A stretch of 38,851 nt of DNA, from contig JBDSLH010000033.1 in the NCBI GenBank assembly GCA_039916485.1, forward strand, positions 1 through 38,851. The letters are read 5' to 3'. Below are positions 23,235 through 31,355 of this stretch, one piece after another. The translations under genes were made by a program, and so were the position numbers. Every line of letters starts with the position of its first letter. Positions within the stretch are counted from its first letter, which is position 1. This DNA comes from JAPUDQ01 sp039916485. GTDB taxonomy: Bacteria; Patescibacteriota; Saccharimonadia; Saccharimonadales; Saccharimonadaceae. The notes under the pieces are model-generated. The model was not told the DNA's origin. It was given only the letters and a program-made list of their open reading frames with translations, and made no database searches.

Positions 23235-24446
23235 ATGCCTGAAGTAAAACCAAGTGACATCCAGACATTCGCAACGATAAAGGTCGTTGGTGTTGGTGGC
23301 GCGGGTGGCTCTGCCGTCAACAGAATGAAAGATGCTGGACTAACTGGTGTTCAATTCATCGCTATTAATACTGATGCGCAAGCACTCCATAACTCAAAAG
23401 CAGACGTCAAAATTCATATCGGACGTGAGACAACTCGTGGCCTCGGTGCTGGTGCTGATCCAGCCGTCGGTCAAGCATCAGCAGAAGAATCACGTGAAGA
23501 GATCCAAAAAGCGCTCGAAGGCGCAGATATGGTGTTCGTTACGATTGGTGCTGGTGGTGGTACTGGTACTGGTGCGGGCCCAGTCGTTGCTAACATCGCT
23601 CGTGAGATGGGTATCTTGGTCGTCGGTGTCTCGACAAAGCCATTTAGTTTTGAAGGCGACAAACGCCGTGCAAACGCTGACTGGGGTATCGCACAACTAG
23701 GGCGCCAAGTCGACACGCTCATTACGATCCCTAATGACCGGCTACTTCAGACAATTGATCGCCGTACACCGCTTCTTGAGACATTTAAGATCGCTGACGA
23801 TGTGCTTCGCCAAGGTGTCCAGGGTATTTCAGAGCTGATCACCGAGCATGGACTCATTAACCTCGACTTCGCTGACGTCAAAGCTATCATGAGCAATGCT
23901 GGCTCAGCCCTCATGGGAATCGGCCGTGCTAGTGGGGAAGATCGTGCATCTAAGGCCGCACAGCAAGCTATTGAGTCACCACTCATCGAAGTATCGATTG
24001 ATGGTGCCAAGGGTGTCCTGTTCAACGTCACGGGTGGCTATGACATGAGCATGAGCGAGATCCAAGAGGCTGCTGAGATCATTACCGCTGCGGTAGCACC
24101 GGATGCAAACATCATATTTGGTGCGACCCTCAAGCCAGAGATCGAGGACGAGCTCATTATCACCGTTATCGCAACAGGGTTTGACTCAGAGTACTTCCAC
24201 GAACAAGCAGCTGCCCAGCCAACGTTTGGTGGCATGACGATGAGCCAACCACTCACACCAGCGATGAGCGACACAGTAACTGATGATGAAATCAAACAAG
24301 TAGATATGAATCTCGACAATGACCATGCTGCGCAAGTCAGTAGTTTTACTGATGACGAAGAACCAACAGGCAACATCTGGCATCAAGTTGACGAAGATGA
24401 ATCAGACACACCGGCATTTCTGCGCCGACGTAAAAAAGATAAATAG
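23235..24446 (+). CDS. ftsZ: Cell division protein FtsZ
   Basis: The 403-aa tubulin-like GTPase forms the division ring. The GTP-binding start VGGAGGSAVNRM and the tubulin signature GAGGGTGTGAG (105-115) are intact, as are the synergy-loop residues near NLDFADVKAIM. After an acidic linker the protein ends DTPAFLRRRKKDK, the conserved tail that binds FtsA. GAGGG is nine bases before ATG. A strong terminator ends the unit. Confidence 0.95.
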   Translation: MPEVKPSDIQTFATIKVVGVGGAGGSAVNRMKDAGLTGVQFIAINTDAQALHNSKADVKIHIGRETTRGLGAGADPAVGQASAEESREEIQKALEGADMVFVTIGAGGGTGTGAGPVVANIAREMGILVVGVSTKPFSFEGDKRRANADWGIAQLGRQVDTLITIPNDRLLQTIDRRTPLLETFKIADDVLRQGVQGISELITEHGLINLDFADVKAIMSNAGSALMGIGRASGEDRASKAAQQAIESPLIEVSIDGAKGVLFNVTGGYDMSMSEIQEAAEIITAAVAPDANIIFGATLKPEIEDELIITVIATGFDSEYFHEQAAAQPTFGGMTMSQPLTPAMSDTVTDDEIKQVDMNLDNDHAAQVSSFTDDEEPTGNIWHQVDEDESDTPAFLRRRKKDK

Positions 24447-24457
24447 ATTTTTCTAAT

Positions 24458-24488
24458 AAAAAAGTCGCTAGAATATAGCGACTTTTTT
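24458..24488. terminator. Bidirectional terminator after ftsZ
   Basis: Thirteen-base arms (24458-24470 and 24476-24488) are perfect complements, with T6 on plus and A6 giving T6 on minus. It serves ftsZ and the convergent minus-strand unit. Confidence 0.85.
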
Positions 24489-24492
24489 AAAT

Positions 24493-24535
24493 TCACAACC
24501 ACAAACTTCAAACGAGTTGAAGTCTCTGGTTGTGA
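24493..24535 (-). other. Long interrupted hairpin at the end of the minus-strand unit
   Basis: TCACAACC/GGTTGTGA and ACTTCAA/TTGAAGT are nested with a symmetrical internal loop. It belongs to the 3' region of the 24610-25570 transcripts, next to the terminator at 24458. A further imperfect hairpin (GTGAGG..CCTCAC, minus strand) lies at about 24532-24566. Confidence 0.5.
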
Positions 24536-24609
24536 GGAGACGTAAAGAAAGTAGCTGTCCCCTCACATTGTGCGAGTCGTGATCCGACCACACATGTACT
24601 AGCTTGTGG

Positions 24610-25038
24610 CTAGTAATCGAGCGATTGGGGCTGTGCAGGCACAATCCTCTCATAGTGCCGGACTCGGACGATTGTTCCGATGGTGAATGCGAGGGCAGCG
24701 ATCGACATGTTGAAATCCCGAGTCAGCAGAGTGGCGACAACCGCGAGCAAGGCGATTGTAATCATCGCAAACTCTCGCCAGGGCAACAAGCCAGGGTCAG
24801 ATTGCTCTGCGCGCTGGCGCTGGTCGTGGGTCGGCGGATACCACACTCCCACCATGATCCAGAACCACCCGGTGAAGGCGATAATGCATCCGGTGACGAG
24901 TGCCTGCTGAGTGAAGTCTTCTTGCGAATACCAGACCGCAGCCCAGATCATCGAGATGATCACTGCCGCGGCGTACACCTCGGTCCTCCGACTGGCGCGG
25001 TAGATCGCGGGAGACAAGTTGCTCATGAATTCGTGCAT
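24610..25038 (-). CDS. Four-helix membrane protein in a G+C-rich unit
   Basis: The 142-aa protein has four hydrophobic segments (about residues 20-40, 45-68, 87-105 and 109-125), with a Tyr-Pro-Pro loop between helices 2 and 3. Helix 2 is rich in Trp and Gly. I recognise no family. AGGAG is seven bases before ATG. Base composition is richer in G+C than ftsZ or nrdR on either side. It is last of three minus-strand genes. Confidence 0.6.
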   Translation of the reverse strand: MHEFMSNLSPAIYRASRRTEVYAAAVIISMIWAAVWYSQEDFTQQALVTGCIIAFTGWFWIMVGVWYPPTHDQRQRAEQSDPGLLPWREFAMITIALLAVVATLLTRDFNMSIAALAFTIGTIVRVRHYERIVPAQPQSLDY

Positions 25039-25053
25039 GGTTGGACTCCTGTT

Positions 25054-25254
25054 TCAGGTTGAGGACTTGTTTTCGGGATGCTTGATGCTCCAACGATGAA
25101 GCAGGTTTGCTGCGCCGATCAATGCCAAGCAACAGGTTAGACCCATCAAGGCCCACATGTAGTTGCTCAATAAACCAGCTACCAGGACACTGAGGTACCA
25201 GACGGCGATTCCGCCTATGACCATCAGAAGTTCGTACAAGGAATGGTTGGTCAC
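25054..25254 (-). CDS. Two-helix small membrane protein
   Basis: The 66-aa protein has two hydrophobic helices (about 8-28 and 31-51) and a polar, basic C-terminus. The start is GTG at 25254 with AAGGAG five bases upstream. It lies between two other small membrane-protein genes in one transcript. I recognise no family. Confidence 0.55.
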   Translation of the reverse strand: MTNHSLYELLMVIGGIAVWYLSVLVAGLLSNYMWALMGLTCCLALIGAANLLHRWSIKHPENKSST

Positions 25255-25279
25255 GGAGGCTCCTTCGTCTTCTCGGGTG

Positions 25280-25570
25280 TCAGCGGGTGTATTGTTTGAT
25301 TGTGTCTTGGTTGTCTAACCAGATCTTCAGTGAACACATTTTCCAGCTGTAAGTAGCTTCGAGATATACGACCTCGAATAGCAAATCAAACCGGAATTTG
25401 CGTATGATCCAGATAGCCAAGTAGATCTGAAGAGACCCAAAAACCAAGGGTGGCAATTTGATCAGATACGTGACAGGAGCCATGATGGCTGTGGTAAACG
25501 CGAGCATCCATGGCATAAAAATCACTGCCATAGCAACTTTTGTGATGAAACGTCCCGAGATCTTAATCAT
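25280..25570 (-). CDS. Small membrane protein, first gene of the minus-strand unit
   Basis: The 96-aa protein has two hydrophobic segments (about 11-35 and 38-58) and a C-terminal region rich in aromatic residues. ATG 25570 was chosen over an upstream in-frame start at 25696 because GAAGGG precedes it and the promoter at 25668-25696 would overlap the longer frame. I recognise no family. Confidence 0.55.
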   Translation of the reverse strand: MIKISGRFITKVAMAVIFMPWMLAFTTAIMAPVTYLIKLPPLVFGSLQIYLAIWIIRKFRFDLLFEVVYLEATYSWKMCSLKIWLDNQDTIKQYTR

Positions 25571-25696
25571 GATTAATCCCTTCTTTCCGTCTCCGTTGTC
25601 ACGGAGCTGGGTTGCTCGACGTGACGATGTCAAAGACTGGAGTATAAAAACCCCAGCGTCTGTATATATTATAGCAAAAATACGATTAAAAGTCAA
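25571..25696 (-). promoter_or_regulatory. Strong promoter and folded leader of the three-gene unit
   Basis: On the minus strand TTGACT (25691-25696) and TATAAT (25668-25673) are 17 bases apart. The roughly 90-base leader includes a perfect CTCCGT-GACA-ACGGAG hairpin and a CTGG/CCAG hairpin near its 5' end. Confidence 0.65.
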
Positions 25697-25757
25697 TGAT
25701 GCATGAACTGTTTACTCTGTTATATACTGTATGGAACAAGCATTGTCCTAAAAGCGT

Positions 25758-25814
25758 AAGCGCTATATGTTGCATAAAATACACTTGCCAAGCGCTATAT
25801 GTAGGGTCTATAGT
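25758..25814 (+). promoter_or_regulatory. nrdR-nrdJ promoter with tandem NrdR boxes
   Basis: AAGCGCTATATGTTGC (25758-25773) and AAGCGCTATATGTAGG (25790-25805) start 32 bases apart. They fit the known NrdR box (ACACwATATaTwGT type) with transition changes. TTGCCA (25785-25790) and TATAGT (25809-25814), 18 bases apart, form the promoter, and box 2 fills its spacer. This predicts autorepression. Confidence 0.75.
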
Positions 25815-25873
25815 AATAAGCAGCTACATCACGGGAGGTGTAGAGTGCGGTTAAAAAGATCAGGAGAGTACGC

Positions 25874-26335
25874 ATGAAATGTCCACGCTGTCACAAAGAC
25901 AGTTCAAAAGTCGTCGAATCTCGAGATGCCAGTGATGGTGACGCAATCCGTCGTCGTCGCGAGTGCCTCGAATGCGCCCACAGGTACACCACCTATGAGC
26001 GTGTCGAACGACCAAACCTTGCCGTCGTCAAAAAAGATGGCGCACGGGAACTGTTCGACAGACATAAACTTTTTGCGGCAATTCATCGTTCTGTCGGCAA
26101 GTTCTTGACGTCTGACCTCGAAATAGAGGAACTCGTCAGTCAAGTCGAGAACGAACTATATGCACTCGGCGAAAGTGAAGTTAATTCACGACAAATTGGT
26201 GATCTGATACTCAGTCAGCTCGCCAGCCGAAACGAAGTTGCGTATGTACGATTTGCAAGTGTGTATCGGGAGTTCAAATCCGTAGAGGAATTTGAGCAAA
26301 CATTACGCGCCCTCCGTACCAAACGATCTGAATAA
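25874..26335 (+). CDS. nrdR: Transcriptional repressor NrdR
   Basis: The 153-aa regulator has a zinc ribbon (Cys3/6 and Cys31/34) that binds NrdR boxes, then an ATP-cone (about 46-136) that senses ATP/dATP. It represses ribonucleotide reductase genes when dNTPs are sufficient. AGGAGAG lies just before ATG. nrdJ starts 94 bases later with no terminator between, and matching operators precede nrdR, so the two form a self-regulated unit. Confidence 0.93.
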   Translation: MKCPRCHKDSSKVVESRDASDGDAIRRRRECLECAHRYTTYERVERPNLAVVKKDGARELFDRHKLFAAIHRSVGKFLTSDLEIEELVSQVENELYALGESEVNSRQIGDLILSQLASRNEVAYVRFASVYREFKSVEEFEQTLRALRTKRSE

Positions 26336-26429
26336 CTGTGCGTCGGGTACTTGATGATTAGAAGGTAGATTATCAAGTGACGAAAACAAACAATTAAAAT
26401 AACTATTATAAGAGGGGGAGACAAACATT

Positions 26430-29225
26430 ATGGCACAAGCAGTGTCCGCGCTTTCGATCGCGCGTTATTTCACGGAAGAGGGGACTCATCCGTACGACCA
26501 ACTAAACTGGGTCAAGCGTGAGTCAAGCATCACAAATCCATCGACCGGTAAAATTGTATTTGAGCAAAAAGAAGCTGAATTTCCAGAATTTTGGAGCCAG
26601 AATGCAATCAATATCGTCGCACAGAAATATTTTTACGGTACGCCAGGTACTCCAGGTCGCGAAAAAAGTCTCCGCCAGCTCATCGACCGCGTCGCCAACA
26701 CCGTCACCAAACACGGCTATGACAATGGTTATTTTACGTCAGAAGAAGAAGCCGACACCTTCAATGCTGAGCTCAAGTACATCCTCGCCACACAGCGAGC
26801 TGCATTTAACAGCCCAGTCTGGTTCAACATCGGTACACCCGACCGCGCACAGCAAGCAAGCGCTTGTTTCATCCTCCGCGTCGAAGACACGATGCCAAGC
26901 ATCCTCAACTGGTACCGCGAAGAAGGAATGATCTTCAAGGGTGGTTCTGGCTCAGGTCTCAACATCAGCACAATCCGCTCATCAAAAGAACGACTCTCAG
27001 CAAGTGGCGGTACTGCAAGTGGTCCACTCAGCTTTATGCGTGGTGCTGACAGCTCTGCTGGTGCTATCAAATCCGGCGGTAAGACTCGTCGTGCTGCCAA
27101 GATGGTCATCCTCAACATCGATCACCCAGACATCGAAGAATTCATCTGGTGTAAAGCTCGCGAAGAGCGTAAAGCCTTTGTACTCGAGCAAAATGGTTTT
27201 GACATGGGCCTCAATGGTCACGACATGATCAGCATCCAGTACCAAAACGCCAATAACTCAGTACGCGTCAATGACGAATTCATGCGCGCTGTCGAAGCAG
27301 ACATGGACTGGGAACTCAAAGGCGTCAAAGACGGCAAGACCTACAAGACAGTCAAAGCTCGTGAGCTCTTCCGCCAGGTAGCAGAGGCGGCACACGAATC
27401 AGCAGACCCTGGCATGCAGTTTGACACGACTATCAATGACTGGCACACGACCCCAAAAGCTGGTCGTATCAATGGATCAAACCCGTGCTCTGAATACATG
27501 CACCTCGACAACTCTGCCTGCAACCTCGCATCACTCAACCTCCTGAAATTCCTCCGCGAAGATGGTACATTCGACGTCGAAGCCTACAAGCACACAGTCG
27601 ACACAATTTTCCTTGCACAAGAAATCCTCGTCGGTTACTCAGAATACCCAACAGAAGCTATCGACAAAAACACTCGTCGCTTCCGCCAGCTTGGAATGGG
27701 CTATGCAAACCTTGGCGCGACACTCATGGCAAAAGGCCTGCCATATGACTCAGAGGAAGGCCGTGCATTTGCAGCAGCCCTAACTGCGATCATGACGGGT
27801 GAAGCGTACGCAACAAGTGCTCGTATCGCAAAGCGTGTCGGTGCATTTGAAGGCTATCAAAAAGACAAAGAAGGCATGAACCGTGTCGTCCGTAAGCACC
27901 GTGATGCAGTCCGTGACATCGATGCTGGACTTGTCGAAGAAGAGCTCCTCAGCGCCGCAGCCCAAGTGTGGGATGACGCAGTTGAGCTCGGTGAAAAGTA
28001 TGGTGTCCGAAACGCCCAAGCATCAGTCCTCGCGCCAACTGGTACGATCGGCTTCATGATGGACTGTGACACGACTGGTGTCGAGCCTGATTTTAGTCTC
28101 ACGAAGTTTAAGACGCTTGTCGGTGGCGGTAACATGATCATCGTTAACCAGACTATTCCTCGTGCGCTGAAGACGCTTGGATACAGCAAGAAAGAGACGC
28201 AGGAGATTGTTGAATTTATCCACGAACATGGAACGGTTCAGCAGGCGCCACACCTTAAGAAGTCAGACTATGATGTCTTTGCCTGTGCGGTCGGTGAGAA
28301 CTCGATCCACTACATGGGTCACGTCAAAATGATGGGTGCGGTTCAACCATTCCTCTCAGGCGCGATCAGCAAGACCGTCAATATGCCAGAGACAGCGACA
28401 GTCGAAGACGTCGAGCAACTCCACATGGACTCATGGAAATACGGCATCAAAGCTGTTGCGATCTACCGGGATGGTTCAAAAGTCGGTCAGCCACTCAGCG
28501 ACAAGAAGGCAAAGGACAAAGTAGAGCCAGTGGTCATCGAAAAGATTGTCCGCAGCAACGAACGCCGTGAAATGCCAAAGGTCCGTAACTCTAAAACTAT
28601 CGAGTTTAAGATATCTGACCTCAAAGGCTACGTAACTGTCGGTGAATTCGAAGATGGCACTCCTGGTGAGATCTTTATCACCGTCGCCAAGATGGGCTCT
28701 ACACTTGCTGGCCTGATGGACGCATTTGGTCGTTCAGTCAGCTACGGTTTGCAGTACGGTGTACCACTCAAAGCCTACGTCCGTGGCATGAGCAACACCA
28801 ACTTTGCACCATTTGGTAGCACGGACGATCCAGCGGTCAAGACAGCGACCAGTATTGTTGACTACATCTTCCGTCGCCTCGCACTCGTGTATCTCTCGAT
28901 CGATGACCGTCTCGAGCTCGGGCTCGCATCACTCGAAGACCTCGAAGCTGAGCTCGCCGGTCAACAATCAAGCTTGCTCGATCAGCCAATGGGCGGACAA
29001 GCGAAGGCAACAGTTGATCAGGCAGACACTGATATCGTGAGCGAAATTGTCCCAGACGACCTCGCCAAAGAGGAATCAGTTGAGACAACTTTCCGCACAG
29101 CACGTGCAGAGCTTCGTGTCGCTGACCAAGCAGCACCACTCTGTAGTAACTGTGGCAATGTTACACAACGAGCAGGGAGCTGCTACGTATGTACGAGTTG
29201 TGGTTCTACTACTGGCTGTAGCTAA
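26430..29225 (+). CDS. nrdJ: Adenosylcobalamin-dependent ribonucleotide reductase (class II)
   Basis: The 931-aa enzyme reduces ribonucleotides to deoxyribonucleotides using B12 as radical source. Active-site Cys146 (SACFI), GGSGSGLN, NPCSE with Cys353 and the APTGTIG barrel motif are present. The C-terminal part has the extra domain seen in long NrdJ proteins, then a CSNCG/CTSCG zinc ribbon and a terminal Cys for electron transfer. GGGGGAG precedes ATG. No B12 synthesis gene is in the window, so the cofactor is presumably salvaged. Confidence 0.92.
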   Translation: MAQAVSALSIARYFTEEGTHPYDQLNWVKRESSITNPSTGKIVFEQKEAEFPEFWSQNAINIVAQKYFYGTPGTPGREKSLRQLIDRVANTVTKHGYDNGYFTSEEEADTFNAELKYILATQRAAFNSPVWFNIGTPDRAQQASACFILRVEDTMPSILNWYREEGMIFKGGSGSGLNISTIRSSKERLSASGGTASGPLSFMRGADSSAGAIKSGGKTRRAAKMVILNIDHPDIEEFIWCKAREERKAFVLEQNGFDMGLNGHDMISIQYQNANNSVRVNDEFMRAVEADMDWELKGVKDGKTYKTVKARELFRQVAEAAHESADPGMQFDTTINDWHTTPKAGRINGSNPCSEYMHLDNSACNLASLNLLKFLREDGTFDVEAYKHTVDTIFLAQEILVGYSEYPTEAIDKNTRRFRQLGMGYANLGATLMAKGLPYDSEEGRAFAAALTAIMTGEAYATSARIAKRVGAFEGYQKDKEGMNRVVRKHRDAVRDIDAGLVEEELLSAAAQVWDDAVELGEKYGVRNAQASVLAPTGTIGFMMDCDTTGVEPDFSLTKFKTLVGGGNMIIVNQTIPRALKTLGYSKKETQEIVEFIHEHGTVQQAPHLKKSDYDVFACAVGENSIHYMGHVKMMGAVQPFLSGAISKTVNMPETATVEDVEQLHMDSWKYGIKAVAIYRDGSKVGQPLSDKKAKDKVEPVVIEKIVRSNERREMPKVRNSKTIEFKISDLKGYVTVGEFEDGTPGEIFITVAKMGSTLAGLMDAFGRSVSYGLQYGVPLKAYVRGMSNTNFAPFGSTDDPAVKTATSIVDYIFRRLALVYLSIDDRLELGLASLEDLEAELAGQQSSLLDQPMGGQAKATVDQADTDIVSEIVPDDLAKEESVETTFRTARAELRVADQAAPLCSNCGNVTQRAGSCYVCTSCGSTTGCS

Positions 29226-29246
29226 AAATTAGCAAAGCCACATATA

Positions 29247-29278
29247 AAAAAGCAATCCTCGTAAGGGGATTGCTTTTT
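29247..29278 (+). terminator. Terminator of nrdR-nrdJ
   Basis: Twelve-base arms (AAAAAGCAATCC and GGATTGCTTTTT) pair perfectly around an 8-base loop, ending in T5. Confidence 0.85.
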
Positions 29279-29306
29279 AGTCAATATAATTATAAAATAT
29301 ACAAAG

Positions 29307-29341
29307 TTTCAGGCTTCACGATGCGCCGCATCAGCCTGAAA
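29307..29341 (+). promoter_or_regulatory. 5' leader hairpin of the first plus-strand G+C-rich unit
   Basis: TTTCAGGCT pairs with AGCCTGAAA, enclosing GATGC-GCC-GCATC. TATAAT/TAAAAT boxes lie just upstream, so this hairpin would form at or near the 5' end of the mRNA, immediately before the ribosome site. Confidence 0.55.
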
Positions 29342-29357
29342 AGGAATGGAGAATCTG

Positions 29358-29636
29358 ATGGCAGATCAGAGGGTTTCCAAAGATCTTCAGGATGACATCA
29401 CCATGCTCGCACCCCCGGAAAGGAGGCGGGCACTCCGTGCATCGTTCCACGATGGCGACCATGCCACGGTCTTCGGCTTCTTGAATGGCTCCGTTACTGC
29501 GACGCGCGAGAGGTGGACCACAGAAGAGATCATCAGCAAGTACCAGGACGGAACGTTGATGGACTTCGGAAGGGATCTTGAGCGGAGTCAGAAGGCGTTG
29601 GAGCTGCACAGGCGTCTCAGCGCCGAGCTGCGGTGA
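29358..29636 (+). CDS. Small charged soluble protein in a G+C-rich unit
   Basis: The 92-aa protein is rich in Arg, Glu and Asp, mostly helical, with no Cys and no membrane segment. A PPERRRALRASF segment near the middle is strongly basic. I recognise no family. ATG 29358 was chosen because GGAG lies six bases upstream; ATG 29346 would overlap the site. It stands alone with a leader hairpin and an elaborate terminator. Confidence 0.6.
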   Translation: MADQRVSKDLQDDITMLAPPERRRALRASFHDGDHATVFGFLNGSVTATRERWTTEEIISKYQDGTLMDFGRDLERSQKALELHRRLSAELR

Positions 29637-29670
29637 TCGAACTGAGGCCAAGCTCAAAATTCATTTCAGT

Positions 29671-29736
29671 CCGCACCAGGAGTTGAGCACACGCTCTCGA
29701 ATAGAGACCCGCTCCTCCTTGGTGCGGGCTCTTTTC
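29671..29736 (+). terminator. Repeated long terminator hairpin, copy 1
   Basis: CCGCACCA-GGAG pairs with CTCC-TTGGTGCGG, with an inner CTCT/AGAG hairpin and the end CTCTTTTCG. About 55 bases, loop included, are nearly identical to 30533-30600. Conserved loop sequence is more than a terminator needs. Confidence 0.75.
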
Positions 29737-29784
29737 GTATAGATAATATTTGGTTTTATGTCATGCCGATAGGCCACATCTTTT

Positions 29785-29898
29785 GTTCCTTTGTACCGAC
29801 AAAGGAACCGAAAACTCCTGGGCGGCTTCATGACTCCGGGTGTCTGTCACAAATCATCTTTGGGAAACTGCGGAACTCGCTCCGCTCAAACAGTCCTC
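29785..29898 (+). repeat. Shared hairpin motif, copy 2 (non-coding 29742-30060)
   Basis: GTTCCTTTGT-ACCG-ACAAAGGAAC leads into GGAACCGAAAA (29804-29814). CTGCGGAACTCGC follows (29868-29880) and then GCTCAAACAGTCCTC (29884-29898). Order and spacing match the motif inside the 522-bp element. The rest of 29742-30060 holds an imperfect terminator-like hairpin near 29984-30019 and no credible gene. Confidence 0.6.
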
Positions 29899-30077
29899 TT
29901 TTCGCCATAGCCGATTCGCTTCACCCACTCGGGTCACTGCAGATGCCCAGACTCTCCGCCAATAGACAGTGAGTTATGCAGGCTATAAAAAGGAATCTTC
30001 GGAAGAGAATTGCTTTTTATGATAAATGTGATAAAATAAACTTAAGTATCATCCCATCGAGCTGAAATGAGACTACA

Positions 30078-30518
30078 ATGTCAATCTTCAACCGCACCAA
30101 CTGGATGAACCGCACCTTCCTTGTGACCTGTGGCGTGATGTTTGCGCTGCTGGTAGTTCTGGCTTTCGTAGCTGCGGTACGATCCGAGAGCGGGTGGGCA
30201 TTGGGGGCATCTGTCGTGGGCGCCACGCTTGTGTTCACACTCGTGGTCAACGCGGTGGACGTCTTCATCTATCACACTTTCACATCGAGGATCTCACTGC
30301 GTGTGGCTCGATTCTTTGCCTCCATCCTTATGCTCGTCTTCTGGCTGTACATGCTGTACAGAACAGATCTGCGTTCCACGGACGCGATTGTCAGCCCTGG
30401 TGAGACGTTTGTCTTAATGAGTTTTCTCTGGGCAATGACGTACTTTGTGAGTGCGTTTGACAAGCTGATCAATCACGGCGTTTATCAGATGAATGACGTG
30501 ACGAACCACCCTCGCTGA
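30078..30518 (+). CDS. Four-helix membrane protein in a G+C-rich unit
   Basis: The 146-aa protein has hydrophobic segments at about residues 12-35, 41-64, 75-97 and 109-130. Short charged loops separate them; helix 1 follows a WMNRTF motif. I recognise no family. A TAAAAT box with TTGCTT 16 bases upstream lies before a leader of about 50 bases, and the ribosome site is weak. The unit ends in the second copy of the repeated terminator. Confidence 0.6.
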   Translation: MSIFNRTNWMNRTFLVTCGVMFALLVVLAFVAAVRSESGWALGASVVGATLVFTLVVNAVDVFIYHTFTSRISLRVARFFASILMLVFWLYMLYRTDLRSTDAIVSPGETFVLMSFLWAMTYFVSAFDKLINHGVYQMNDVTNHPR

Positions 30519-30532
30519 AAGGTCACCACACG

Positions 30533-30600
30533 CCCGCATCAAGAAGTTGAGCACACGTTCTCGAAAAGAGACCCGCTCCTCCTTGGTGCGGGCTCTTTTC
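30533..30600 (+). terminator. Repeated long terminator hairpin, copy 2
   Basis: CCCGCATCAAG pairs with CTTGGTGCGGG region, with the same inner loop (TTGAGCACACG, CTCGAA, AGAGACCCGC) as copy 1 and the same CTCTTTTCG end. Confidence 0.75.
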
Positions 30601-30713
30601 GTTTTAATTTTAGTTATGCTTGCTATCTTTTCTACGTTCCGTACAATACCCCTTGGAGCCATGAACCTTATAGAGAACCTATCTCTTATCATGACTAGAA
30701 CGAAGGTGAACCG

Positions 30714-30971
30714 ATGGACAAAATGTGTGCCTACTTTGGCCCGGTCAAGTATGAGATCTCTTGTGTGGGAGCGAGGTATGTCGATCTTGCCGAGCTGGAG
30801 GAGCTGATGAACAACATCGACGGCGTGCGGAGTGCTAGGAGGGAAGAGACTCCTTCTGGTTTCAAGGTGGTCTCGGTGCTGGACGAGGAGTGCAACCCCA
30901 AGGACACGATCTCAGAGATCAGGCGTACAGCCACAGGCTGGTTCCACAGGTACAACATCACCTTCACCTAA
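30714..30971 (+). CDS. Small ferredoxin-fold-like protein in a G+C-rich unit
   Basis: The 85-aa protein shows alternating strands and helices (KYEISC, LAELEELMNNI, GFKVVSVL, ISEIRRTATGWF) that resemble a small alpha-beta sandwich. It has three non-paired Cys and no family I recognise. AAGG lies nine bases before ATG. Promoter-like TTGCTA and TACAAT are 16 bases apart upstream, and a terminator of the same style follows at once. Confidence 0.55.
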   Translation: MDKMCAYFGPVKYEISCVGARYVDLAELEELMNNIDGVRSARREETPSGFKVVSVLDEECNPKDTISEIRRTATGWFHRYNITFT

Positions 30972-31037
30972 GCCCGACCGGGCGAGAAGGGCAGCTATGG
31001 ATCACACCATGGCACCGCCCCTCACCGGGCGGGCTCT
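30972..31037 (+). terminator. Long G+C-rich terminator, third of the same style
   Basis: GCCCGACCGG pairs with CCGGGCGGGC (one mismatch) around a 43-base loop, ending CTCTTTCTC. The end resembles copies 1 and 2, but the loop sequence is different. Confidence 0.6.
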
Positions 31038-31094
31038 TTCTCTTTAGATCATTTGTATTTCATTTTTACTCGTACTGATACATAATGATAGGTA

Positions 31095-31355
31095 ATGAAA
31101 GCGTTTGTGGTGTATAGGGATGAGAGCGATCACGCACGTGAAGTGATAACATTTTTACGTGACTTTAAGCGTCAAACTGGACGCGACCTAGAGATCGTAA
31201 ATCCAGATACCGCACAAGGTGCATCTATATGTCGTACGTATGACGTCGTAGAGTACCCATCAATTGTAGCGACAGATGACGGCGGAGCTCTGCAATATCT
31301 ATGGAGAGGTCGCCCATTACCAACAATATCTGAGGTCTCTTATTATGCTCGATAG
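31095..31355 (+). CDS. Thioredoxin-fold protein without the CxxC pair
   Basis: The 86-aa protein has a glutaredoxin/thioredoxin-like outline: strand MKAFVVY, helix AREVITFLRDF, strand LEIVN, and VVEYPSIVA with the cis-Pro loop. The position of the redox CxxC holds DESD; the only cysteine is at ASICRTYD. It therefore cannot act as a normal dithiol oxidoreductase. The VKOR gene starts 11 bases before its stop, implying joint function. A CATAAT box is eight bases before ATG. Confidence 0.7.
   Translation: MKAFVVYRDESDHAREVITFLRDFKRQTGRDLEIVNPDTAQGASICRTYDVVEYPSIVATDDGGALQYLWRGRPLPTISEVSYYAR

Noticed and set aside
29651..29686. Possible integron attC site: GCTCAA...GTTGAGC around cassette end 1
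   Set aside because: GTTGAGC fits the 3' core motif, but the 5' core has a mismatch, cassette end 2 has no partner, and no integrase is present.
29763..29972. 69-codon frame in the second hairpin repeat
   Set aside because: It is the translation of a structured repeat that is non-coding at its other copy.
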